A DNA stretch of 64,000 nt from JAGDMJ01 sp963809695 (GTDB lineage Bacteria; Bacteroidota; Ignavibacteria; UBA10030; UBA6906). Position numbers and translations under genes: made by a program. This document shows positions 33,812 through 41,472 of this stretch, one piece after another (position 1 is the first letter of the stretch; the number at the start of each line of letters is the position of its first letter). Where the stretch lies: contig CAWEKI010000001.1 in the NCBI GenBank assembly GCA_963809695.1, forward strand, positions 34,149 through 98,148, in the 5' to 3' direction. The notes below the pieces were generated by a model. That model was not told where the DNA came from and did no database searches. It saw nothing but the letters and a program-made list of their open reading frames with translations.

Positions 33812-35791
33812 ATGACAACATTCGCTCGGAGCGAGCCAGAGGAACTTACTTCAAGCCAGCTGAAGTTCGAGATGGTTCTGGCCGACATCGCTGCCCGATT
33901 CCTGAGAATGATCCCGCAGGATGTAAACGAAGAGATCGACCGCGCACTCGGGCAGATTCGCGAGTTTTTTGAATCCAACATGTGTGGCTTGTTCCGCGTC
34001 AACCCTCAGGCCGACGAGCTCATGCTGTCACACGTGGCTGTCACTGAAGCCATACGCATGATTCCGGATAAAACGAACTATGCTCCTCGGTCTCCGTGGA
34101 GATTTCCCAAGGTGGTCCGGGGAGAAGTCGTTCTGGTGAACAACCTCGATGAGCTTCCGAAGGAAGCAGATGTGGACCGGCGCTCAAGTGAGTCGCTGGG
34201 GATTCAAGCCTACTTGAGCATACCTGTACCAGTTGGAGGCGTCACGGCCTATCTTCTCCATCTGGCATTTACGCGGCCGGGACCAGCGTGGCTCGCTACG
34301 TATATTCCCAGATTACGCGTGCTTGCGGAAGTTCTGGTCACCGCACTGGAACGTAACAGGGAAATCGCAGCCCGGGAGGAGACGGAGGCCCGTCTCGAAC
34401 TCGCGACGGGAATGGCCGGCGCCGGGATGTGGGATCTCGACCTGAGGACCAACGCCTTTTGGGGGACGGCCCGGGCGAGGGAACTCTACGGGATTGTCGA
34501 GGGCGAGAAGGTGAGCCTTGAGACGTTGTACAGCAAGATTCACGCTGATGACATCGAACGACTGAAGCGGGACCTGGAAGAATCCATGCAGACGGGGGCT
34601 TCCCTGGTAACCGAGTACCGAGTTGTACTGCCAGATGGAGGAATTCGATGGGTTGCGGTGCGGGGGGCCCGTTCTCCAAAACCCGTCCATGGCGGCGAGC
34701 ACATCCTCGGCGTGTCCGTGGACGTCACGGAGCGGAAGAGCGCGGAAGAAAATACCAGACGTTCGCTTGAAGAGATCAAACGGCTGAAGGAGATGCTCGA
34801 AGTCGAGGCTCGCTTTCTTCGCAAGGAGATAGGCCTTTCGCACTCCCACCTTGACATCGTCGGCAAGAGCGAAGCAATCAGGATTGTGTTGCACCAGATC
34901 GAACAGGTGGCGCCGACTGACTCCACGGTCTTGATCGGGGGGGAGACCGGGACAGGGAAAGAGTTGGTGGCACGTGCGATTCATTCGCTGGGCAAGAGGA
35001 AAGACCGATTAATGGTCAAGGTCGATTGTGCATCCCTTCCGACCACGCTTATCGAAAGCGAGCTCTTTGGCCGGGAGCGCGGTGCCTACACCGGGGCGAT
35101 TACCAAACAAGTTGGCCGTTTCCAGATTGCCGATAAGGGGACTGTCTTCCTGGATGAGATCGCTGAGCTGCCGAGAGAGACGCAGTCCAAGCTCCTCCGG
35201 GTCCTGCAGGACGGTTGTTTTGAAATTCTCGGCAGTCCCAAAACGGTGCTTGTGGATGTGCGCGTCATTGCGGCGACAAACCGTGATCTAGCCAAAGAAG
35301 TCAAGGAAGGTCGCTTTCGGGAGGATCTCTACTACCGGCTCAACGTTTTTCCCATCCAGGTTCCTCCGCTCAGGGAGCGAAAAGAGGACATTCCGATGCT
35401 GGTATGGCATTTTGTAGAATTCTTTGCAAAGGAAATGCGCAAGGACATCCGGCGCATCCCCAGGGAGACTATGGATGCCCTGGTGAACTACCCCTGGCCG
35501 GGGAACGTCCGGGAGATGAAAAACCTCATCGAACAAGGATTCATTATCAGTTCGGATGATCGGTTAACCGTTCGATTGCCCCAATCCCCAATTGCCGCCT
35601 CACGTTCTCCTCAGACGCTCGAGGCGATCGAACGACAGCACATTCTGGATATCCTGAATCAGCAACAGTGGCGCATCAAGGGGGCAGGAGGGGCCGCCGC
35701 GCTACTCGGCATGAATCCTTCCAGCCTCTACTCGAAGATGAAACGCCTCGGTATTCCCACCAAACACAAAAAAGACGATAGTACAACCTAG
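33812..35791 (+). CDS. Sigma-54-dependent activator, GAF-PAS-AAA+-Fis (module 2)
   Basis: A 659-residue paralogue of the activator at 15384, with the same order: GAF (about 20-190), PAS (about 205-315), linker, AAA+ (about 355-590) and Fis-type helix-turn-helix near 615-650. Walker A is Gly-Glu-Thr-Gly-Thr-Gly-Lys-Glu and Walker B is Val-Phe-Leu-Asp-Glu-Ile-Ala-Glu. Unlike its paralogue the sigma-54 contact loop is canonical, Gly-Ala-Tyr-Thr-Gly-Ala. There is no receiver domain, so a ligand sensed by GAF or PAS is the likely input. The ATG at 33812 is chosen since upstream codons run into the inverted-repeat element. The promoter at 35904 is its probable target. Confidence 0.9.
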   Translation: MTTFARSEPEELTSSQLKFEMVLADIAARFLRMIPQDVNEEIDRALGQIREFFESNMCGLFRVNPQADELMLSHVAVTEAIRMIPDKTNYAPRSPWRFPKVVRGEVVLVNNLDELPKEADVDRRSSESLGIQAYLSIPVPVGGVTAYLLHLAFTRPGPAWLATYIPRLRVLAEVLVTALERNREIAAREETEARLELATGMAGAGMWDLDLRTNAFWGTARARELYGIVEGEKVSLETLYSKIHADDIERLKRDLEESMQTGASLVTEYRVVLPDGGIRWVAVRGARSPKPVHGGEHILGVSVDVTERKSAEENTRRSLEEIKRLKEMLEVEARFLRKEIGLSHSHLDIVGKSEAIRIVLHQIEQVAPTDSTVLIGGETGTGKELVARAIHSLGKRKDRLMVKVDCASLPTTLIESELFGRERGAYTGAITKQVGRFQIADKGTVFLDEIAELPRETQSKLLRVLQDGCFEILGSPKTVLVDVRVIAATNRDLAKEVKEGRFREDLYYRLNVFPIQVPPLRERKEDIPMLVWHFVEFFAKEMRKDIRRIPRETMDALVNYPWPGNVREMKNLIEQGFIISSDDRLTVRLPQSPIAASRSPQTLEAIERQHILDILNQQQWRIKGAGGAAALLGMNPSSLYSKMKRLGIPTKHKKDDSTT

Positions 35792-35903
35792 GGACGGTAT
35801 TAAACCCTTTCCCGGGCACGATCCAATTCTCAATTGTTCCAGCAATCGCCCCAACCTGTTGCTCCGCTGCAGATTCTCGATAACTCCTCCCATATCTGCA
35901 ATG

Positions 35904-35919
35904 TGGCACGCGCAATGCG
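35904..35919 (+). promoter_or_regulatory. Candidate sigma-54 promoter, module 2
   Basis: TGGCACGCGCAATGCG matches the consensus TGGCACG-N4-TTGC closely, with GG and GC ten bases apart and only one mismatch in the -12 box. It lies 113 bp after the activator and close before the ATG at 35932, which leaves a very short leader. The rest of this intergenic stretch shows only a short CAATTCTCAATTG inverted repeat. Confidence 0.7.
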
Positions 35920-35931
35920 TACTTCTCAGGC

Positions 35932-36279
35932 ATGTTCCTCACCATCGTACGCATTTTTCCTCCTACTGCTGAACTAGAGGCGATCCGGGCTTACCTGTCG
36001 GGTTTCCTGGGACCAACCGGCGTTCAACCAGGTTGCCTGGGTTGCACGTTGGCTGAGGAGTCTGACCCGGAGGCGCTCGTCTATACGGAAACGTGGCAGA
36101 CGGAGGAAGAATTCTTGTGTCGACTGCAATCAGGGAAATTCGCGAAGATACTTGAGATTTCCGAGATGTCCGTTGGGAGACCCGATGTCTGGATTTGCGA
36201 AGTCATCAATCAACAAGGGTTGGAGTTTGTCGATAAACTCAGAAAGGATCGCCCGGAGGAGACGCAATCAACGACATGA
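35932..36279 (+). CDS. ABM-domain (YgiN-like) small protein, module 2
   Basis: A 115-residue protein of the same length and fold as the ABM gene of module 1: strand Leu-Thr-Ile-Val-Arg-Ile-Phe-Pro-Pro, a helix with Glu-Ala-Ile-Arg-Ala-Tyr-Leu, Gln-Pro-Gly-Cys-Leu-Gly-Cys, Tyr-Thr-Glu-Thr-Trp and a helix ending Gly-Lys-Phe-Ala-Lys-Ile-Leu. The Pro-Gly-Cys-x-x-Cys motif is shared by both copies and is not a general ABM feature. Because promoter and start are so close, translation may start later or transcription may use a nearly leaderless mRNA. Its stop overlaps the next start (ATGA). Confidence 0.72.
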   Translation: MFLTIVRIFPPTAELEAIRAYLSGFLGPTGVQPGCLGCTLAEESDPEALVYTETWQTEEEFLCRLQSGKFAKILEISEMSVGRPDVWICEVINQQGLEFVDKLRKDRPEETQSTT

Positions 36280-37010
36280 GAGAGAAGACAATATTGACGA
36301 TGTCACTGGCGGCGGGAATGTTGCTGCATGCCATGCCGGTGATTGCTCAGGAACAATCAAACGCTTGGAGGTTCCGGGTGACCCCTTACTTTGTGGGTGC
36401 GGCCATGAACGGCGACCTCACCATCCATGGCCGTACTGCGACGGTGGATGTCGGCTTTGACAAGATCCTGGAGAACCTCAAGTTTGCGGCTATGCTGCAA
36501 CTTCAGGCACAGAAAGGCCGATGGAGCATCGGGTTGGATGGGATTTATATGGGGCTTGGTGCCACGGCAAGTAAGCCAGAGGCAGATGTCACCATGGATC
36601 AGTGGATGGTAGAGCTTTCGGGAGCCTATCAACTTGCACCCGGGATCGAGATGCTGGCTGGGGTGCGCTACAATGCCTTGTCCAGCTCGATCACGTTTGA
36701 AAATCCCCGCCTCGCTGAGAAAAGTGGGAATGTGGATTGGTTCGATCCGGTAGTGGGCACGCGCCTGACGGCTCGCCTGAGCACTCAGTGGACGCTGCGT
36801 GGCCGGGCAGATATCGGCGGATTTAATGTCGGGTCGTACATGACGTGGCAGGCTGCGGCCTATGTCGATTTTCGGGCCAGTGATCTCATTGCTATCGTCG
36901 GGGGCTATCGTGCGTTGAGCAATAACTTTGAGACCGGCAGTGGAGACGAACTGTTTCGATATGACGTGACCGTGTCCGGTCCAACGCTGGGAGTGTCGTT
37001 TGCCTTTTAA
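36276..37010 (+). CDS. Outer membrane beta-barrel protein
   Basis: A 244-residue protein with a signal peptide (residues 1-25, ending Ile-Ala-Gln) and alternating hydrophobic/polar strands with Gly-Val-Arg-Tyr-Asn and Gly-Gly-Tyr-Arg turns. It ends in Val-Ser-Phe-Ala-Phe, the terminal aromatic expected of barrel proteins. It is coupled to the ABM gene by a four-base overlap. Possibly a porin-like channel for the compound handled by this operon; the cargo is unknown. Confidence 0.78.
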   Translation: MREKTILTMSLAAGMLLHAMPVIAQEQSNAWRFRVTPYFVGAAMNGDLTIHGRTATVDVGFDKILENLKFAAMLQLQAQKGRWSIGLDGIYMGLGATASKPEADVTMDQWMVELSGAYQLAPGIEMLAGVRYNALSSSITFENPRLAEKSGNVDWFDPVVGTRLTARLSTQWTLRGRADIGGFNVGSYMTWQAAAYVDFRASDLIAIVGGYRALSNNFETGSGDELFRYDVTVSGPTLGVSFAF

Positions 37011-37055
37011 TAATCGAATTCAGCAATCGTGATCATCATACCAAAGGAGGCCCAC

Positions 37056-37586
37056 ATGATACGTAATCTCACCGCAATTCTTGCAGCTCTTGCTATCTGT
37101 CCGCTTCTGGCCTTCGCTCAGGGAGAACCAGGGTTCAGCAAGATGTCTCTCGGCGCAAACTTTGAGGTCTCTCTTCCCATGGGGGATTTCTCCGACTGGG
37201 CTGGCACCGGCTATGGCGGCAATGTCCGGTATCAGTATGGAACCGACTCGCGCACCGTCTTTACCGCCACGGCGGGCTACCTTGCCTGGACGACAAAGGA
37301 GATGGCCGCCAATACCTCCTCCCAGCCCAAGGCCTTCAACATTTTTCTCGGGGGCAAATACTACCTGGCGCCGGGTTTCTACGGCAGCCTGGAAGGGGGA
37401 CTGTATTTCATGACGTTCACCTACACCGGCAATGTGATCGGTGCAAAGGGGAATCAGACCTATTTCATGTTGCCCATCGGCCTGGGATTCCAGAAATCCG
37501 GTTTCGAGCTCGGCGTCCGCTATATGCTGTACTACCATGGCTTCAACTCATTCTCGTTCACTGCGGGGTACAACTTCGCCCTGTAA
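37056..37586 (+). CDS. Small outer membrane beta-barrel protein
   Basis: A 176-residue protein with a signal peptide (residues 1-22, Ala-Phe-Ala-Gln), then Gly-Glu-Pro-Gly-Phe-Ser-Lys-Met-Ser-Leu-Gly, a series of barrel strands including Phe-Asn-Ile-Phe-Leu-Gly-Gly-Lys-Tyr-Tyr, and a terminal Tyr-Asn-Phe-Ala-Leu. AAAGGAGG five bases before the ATG at 37056 decides that start over an upstream in-frame codon. A degraded copy of the same gene lies at 44660-44990 after the DszB-like gene. Confidence 0.78.
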   Translation: MIRNLTAILAALAICPLLAFAQGEPGFSKMSLGANFEVSLPMGDFSDWAGTGYGGNVRYQYGTDSRTVFTATAGYLAWTTKEMAANTSSQPKAFNIFLGGKYYLAPGFYGSLEGGLYFMTFTYTGNVIGAKGNQTYFMLPIGLGFQKSGFELGVRYMLYYHGFNSFSFTAGYNFAL

Positions 37587-37661
37587 GACGGCCGCTGCAC
37601 TGCTCATGCTTCCTGTGGCTTTGCTGTTGAAATGCATCGATCGTTTTGAGGAGACAATACC

Positions 37662-39347
37662 ATGAAAGTCATTATAGTTGGTGGAGTGGCAGGCGGAGCC
37701 TCCTGTGCGGCGCGTCTGCGCAGATTGGATGAGAAGGCTGAAATCGTGCTCGTGGAACGCGGACCGTATGTCTCATACGCGAATTGCGGCCTTCCGTACC
37801 ATGTCGGGGGTTCGATAGAACAGGAATCCAGCCTCCTGGTGGCGACGGAACAGATGTTCCGTGCAGTATTCGCGATCGATTGCAGGACAAGCTGCGAAGT
37901 AATCGGCATTTCAGCCAAAGAGAAAACAGTCAAGCTCAAGAATCACGCAAATGGTGAAGTGACCACTGAGAAATATGACAAACTGGTGCTTTCCCCCGGG
38001 GCGGCGCCGATCCGTCCGCCGCTTCCGGGGATTGATCTCCCGGGAATATTTTCTGTAAGAACAGTACCTGATGCGAGACATATGCGCGAATGGTTAGACC
38101 GTGATATATTAAATACCGGAATGAATGAATACAGCGGCGTTAACACAATTGCAAAACCCCTCAATGCAGTTGTCGTTGGAGGTGGATTCATAGGTCTGGA
38201 GATGGTTGAAAACTTAGTGCATCGCGGACTTAATGTAATATTGGTTGAAAAGTTAGATCAGGTTATGCCGCCGCTCGATCCTGAAATGGCTCTTGTAGTA
38301 AAACGTTATATGGAAAGACACGGCGTTAAAGTTGAACTTAATGATGGCGTTGCAGGATTTCGTAAATCTGATGATGGAATGATTGAAGTACGTACGGAAT
38401 CAGGAAAAGTTTACCCTGCAGAAATTGTTATCCTTGCAATCGGTGTTAAGCCCGAAACAGAATTAGCGAAGATGGCAGGAATCGAACTCGGTAAAAGAGG
38501 AGGATTTAAAGTTGATGATCAGATGCGGACTTCAAACGCAGATATCTTTGCTGTTGGTGATGCAGTTGAAGTAAAAGATTTCGTTACCGGAGAAATGACT
38601 CTTATTCCCCTTGCAGGACCGGCAAACCGGCAAGGAAGAATTGTCGCTGATGTTCTTTGCGGTCGTAATTCGCGCTATCGTGGTACACAGGGGACCTCAA
38701 TCTGCAAAATATTTGATGCGGCAATTTCACAAACAGGTGTGAGTGAAAAAACACTTACAAGACTTGGTGTGACCGACTATGAAAAGATTTACACATATCC
38801 GAACTCGCACGCGGGATATTATCCCGGCGCAAAAATACTTGTTATAAAAACTCTGTTCCGCAAATCCGACGGGAAAGTGCTTGGTGCCCAGGTGCTTGGT
38901 GAAGAGGGTGTTCCCAAAAGAATTGACTCTTTTGCAATGGCCATTCAGATGGGCTGCACTATTTACGATCTGGAAGAATCAGAACTCTGTTACGCCCCGC
39001 CATTTGGTAGTGCCAAAGACCCGGTTAACTTTGCAGGCATGGTTGCAGGAGATATTCTGCGGGACGATATGCCGATCATCCACTGGGATACGCTTGGTAA
39101 CGGGTTCATTTTAGATGTGCGTAATCCGCAAGAACTTGAAGTAGAGTCTGTTCCCGGCGCTGTGAATATCCCTTTGCCGCAACTTCGGTCCCGTCTGGGA
39201 GAACTTCCTCGTGATCGAGAAATCCATGTCCTTTGCCGTTCAGCTCAGCGAGCCTATTATGCCACTCGCATACTTCTGCAAAATGGATTCACAGCAAAGA
39301 ATATTTCCGGCGGAATGCTTGCGCGTTCACATCGTGCGGTGAGTTAG
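37662..39347 (+). CDS. CoA-disulfide-reductase-like flavoprotein fused to rhodanese (copy 2, mosaic)
   Basis: A 561-residue paralogue of the protein at 29751, equal in length and collinear, with the same FAD loop, single Cys42 in Tyr-Ala-Asn-Cys-Gly-Leu-Pro, NAD(P) loop and C-terminal rhodanese with Cys-Arg-Ser-Ala-Gln-Arg-Ala. The first 390 bp are nearly identical in DNA to copy 1 and GC-rich. From about 38045 the DNA becomes visibly AT-rich (runs such as GATATATTAAATACC) while the protein stays similar, so the gene is a mosaic of two sources. GAGGAG precedes the ATG. Expected role: reduction of CoA persulfide or polysulfide. Confidence 0.92.
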   Translation: MKVIIVGGVAGGASCAARLRRLDEKAEIVLVERGPYVSYANCGLPYHVGGSIEQESSLLVATEQMFRAVFAIDCRTSCEVIGISAKEKTVKLKNHANGEVTTEKYDKLVLSPGAAPIRPPLPGIDLPGIFSVRTVPDARHMREWLDRDILNTGMNEYSGVNTIAKPLNAVVVGGGFIGLEMVENLVHRGLNVILVEKLDQVMPPLDPEMALVVKRYMERHGVKVELNDGVAGFRKSDDGMIEVRTESGKVYPAEIVILAIGVKPETELAKMAGIELGKRGGFKVDDQMRTSNADIFAVGDAVEVKDFVTGEMTLIPLAGPANRQGRIVADVLCGRNSRYRGTQGTSICKIFDAAISQTGVSEKTLTRLGVTDYEKIYTYPNSHAGYYPGAKILVIKTLFRKSDGKVLGAQVLGEEGVPKRIDSFAMAIQMGCTIYDLEESELCYAPPFGSAKDPVNFAGMVAGDILRDDMPIIHWDTLGNGFILDVRNPQELEVESVPGAVNIPLPQLRSRLGELPRDREIHVLCRSAQRAYYATRILLQNGFTAKNISGGMLARSHRAVS

Positions 39348-39361
39348 AAAGGAGATCTTTC

Positions 39362-40240
39362 ATGAACGAAATCTTGGAGTTTTGTCAGTCTATATTTAAT
39401 CCACTGGTAATTGTATTTACTGTTTCAAACCTCTTAAGCATGGGCCTTCAGGTTAACCTGGGCAAGATGTTCAAAAAAATTGGAGATCTGAAGTTCCTGG
39501 GACTTACGTTCGGATACGGCTGGGTGGTAGGCCCCGCTGTCGCTTATCTGATCACCTTGTTAATTCCACTGGATTCAACATATGTAATCGTGTTGTTCAT
39601 CGGTAGTCTGGCCCCGTGTGCACCATTTCTCCCACCGCTTCTCCCCAAAGCGCATGGAGACGTTGTCTTCGCAGGAGCCTTCATACCGGTTGCGGCGATC
39701 GGCACATCCGTGCTAATGCCACTATTTGCACCGTTCCTGGCAAAGGGCATAGAATTGAGCGTAATGTCGCTCCTGAAACCGCTCTTTATGACGGTGCTCG
39801 TACCTTTGCTGATTGGCGCTTTAATCAAGACTTATGCTAGTAAAGTGGTCGACAAAATCTTCCAGCCTGTAAAGAAACTGGCGGGCTTGGCTACGTTGTT
39901 GACAATTGTTTTCTGTCTTTTGCTCTATTACAAACAGATGTGGGCTACTGCCGGCAGCTTTGCAATGCTTTCGCTGACCATTTTTATGGTTGTGATGGCA
40001 CTGCTCTCCTTTTATTTCGGATTCGGCCTTAAGCGGGGTGAGAGAATAGTCCTGTCACTGGGAATGGGCACACGGAACATAGCCGCTGTCTTGATAGGAG
40101 TTCTTGCTATTCCGGATGTAAAACCAAATATGGTGGCGATGGTTATCATTTGGACGTTGTGGTCTTTCATCCTCAGCGTAGTTGTTGCCCCGCTTATGGG
40201 TAAAAAGGATGGCAAGGCAGGCGAGGAAGTTAAAGCATGA
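39362..40240 (+). CDS. BASS-family (bile acid:sodium symporter-like) transporter
   Basis: A 292-residue polytopic protein with about nine helices. It starts Phe-Asn-Pro-Leu-Val-Ile-Val-Phe-Thr-Val-Ser-Asn-Leu, and includes Leu-Ala-Pro-Cys-Ala-Pro-Phe-Leu-Pro-Pro and Gly-Met-Gly-Thr-Arg-Asn-Ile-Ala-Ala-Val, the crossover region of BASS proteins. Known members move organic anions with Na+. AAAGGAG fixes the ATG at 39362, 14 bp after the flavoprotein stop. A truncated second copy follows. Confidence 0.87.
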   Translation: MNEILEFCQSIFNPLVIVFTVSNLLSMGLQVNLGKMFKKIGDLKFLGLTFGYGWVVGPAVAYLITLLIPLDSTYVIVLFIGSLAPCAPFLPPLLPKAHGDVVFAGAFIPVAAIGTSVLMPLFAPFLAKGIELSVMSLLKPLFMTVLVPLLIGALIKTYASKVVDKIFQPVKKLAGLATLLTIVFCLLLYYKQMWATAGSFAMLSLTIFMVVMALLSFYFGFGLKRGERIVLSLGMGTRNIAAVLIGVLAIPDVKPNMVAMVIIWTLWSFILSVVVAPLMGKKDGKAGEEVKA

Positions 40241-40306
40241 GCTCACCCGGTAAACAATGAAGACCATGAAAAGCTTATTAATGATTCGCCACGAAGGTAG
40301 AAGCGT

Positions 40307-40637
40307 ATGAGGGCACAGGATATTTTTGGCATTGCTGCAATCCTCTACTGCGCCTATGTTACCCATTTTGATCAGGAAAGCCATGGCAGATATGGACGTC
40401 TCCGCCGCTATGATGCCCTTAGCGGTGGTAGGGACGGTGGTGTTGATGCCACTGATCGCACCCATGCTGATTTCCAGGGTATCGGTCAGCAGTTTCGCGC
40501 TCGCCAAACAACTTGTTCTCACGGTGCTGCTGCCGCTTGTAGTCGGCGTTGTTATTAAGGTATATGCGATCAAATTGGCAGATAAAATTTTGCCCTATTT
40601 CAAAAGACTCGCAGGCCTTACTTGTATTCAGGTGCAA
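40307..40637 (+). pseudogene. Fragment of a second BASS transporter
   Basis: About 100 residues matching the middle of the BASS gene just upstream: Ala-Pro-Met-Leu-Pro-Ile-Leu, Met-Pro-Leu-Ala-Val-Val-Gly-Thr-Val-Val-Leu-Met-Pro-Leu-Ile-Ala-Pro-Met, and Val-Leu-Leu-Pro-Leu-Val-Val-Gly-Val-Val-Ile-Lys. Both ends are missing, and its first part is in another frame. It runs in frame into the next gene's signal peptide, so a fused product is formally possible but unlikely. Confidence 0.7.
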
Positions 40638-40643
40638 CTAACA

Positions 40644-41450
40644 ATGAAACTAATCATCCTGTTGATCAGTATTTTCATTACCGTTTCTGCATTAGCACAG
40701 GAGGAACAAAAACCGGCATCAAATGATCCAGCAGAAATTGCCAAAGCACTGGCAAATCCTATTGGAGCACTAATTAGTGTGCCCTTTCAGAATAATATGG
40801 ACATAGGAATCGGAGAAACCAATGGTTCGCGAAACACACTTAACTTTCAACCAATCATTCCGTTTAGCCTAAGTGAAAAATTCAGTCTGATTACAAGATA
40901 TATTCTACCTGTAATAGCACAATATGACATTACAGGCGAAGGCACTCAGCAAACTGGACTGGCTGATGCACTGGTGAGTGGATGGATTTCTAATGCTGTA
41001 GTAAAAGATGGATTTGTATGGGGATTGGGCTCTGCATTTCTAATTCCCACTGCAACCAATGATATGTTAGGCACAACAAAGTTTGGTATTGGCCCAACTG
41101 CGATAGCTCTAAAACAAGCGAATGGCTGGACATATGGCGCGTTGATAAATCAAGTCTGGTCAGTTGCCGGCGATGAAAACAGAGCGGATGTTAACCAGAT
41201 GTATTTGCAGCCTTTTGTAACTTATAACTGGAAAAGTGGAACGGGATTAACCGTGAACGCGGAATTAACTCAAAACTGGCAGGCTAGTAGTACAACAGCT
41301 TTTATCAATATAGTGGCAGGGGGATTATTAAAGTTCGGTGAACAATTAATTCAATTCCAAGTTGGTCCACGGCTACAGGTAGCCGCCCCTGAAGGAGGCA
41401 GATCTGATTTTGGTGTTAGGACTGCAGTGATATTTGTTTTTCCGAAGTAA
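40644..41450 (+). CDS. Outer membrane protein of the transporter-like ('neuromedin U'-annotated) family
   Basis: A 268-residue protein with a signal peptide (residues 1-20, Ala-Leu-Ala-Gln). It continues Leu-Ala-Asn-Pro-Ile-Gly-Ala-Leu-Ile-Ser-Val-Pro-Phe-Gln-Asn-Asn and Asn-Phe-Gln-Pro-Ile-Ile-Pro-Phe, the hallmark of a bacterial outer membrane family often mislabelled neuromedin U. It ends Val-Ile-Phe-Val-Phe-Pro-Lys. The start at 40644 is chosen for its signal peptide, although the frame is open upstream into the BASS fragment. It is AT-rich like its surroundings. The gap to SulP is 22 bp. Confidence 0.82.
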   Translation: MKLIILLISIFITVSALAQEEQKPASNDPAEIAKALANPIGALISVPFQNNMDIGIGETNGSRNTLNFQPIIPFSLSEKFSLITRYILPVIAQYDITGEGTQQTGLADALVSGWISNAVVKDGFVWGLGSAFLIPTATNDMLGTTKFGIGPTAIALKQANGWTYGALINQVWSVAGDENRADVNQMYLQPFVTYNWKSGTGLTVNAELTQNWQASSTTAFINIVAGGLLKFGEQLIQFQVGPRLQVAAPEGGRSDFGVRTAVIFVFPK

Positions 41451-41472
41451 TGAATATATATCTTAAACACCT

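Noticed and set aside
40326..41450. A 374-residue fusion of BASS and outer membrane protein
   Set aside because: The second part has its own start and complete signal peptide, and the first part lacks both ends of a BASS protein, so two units with an accidental open junction are more likely.
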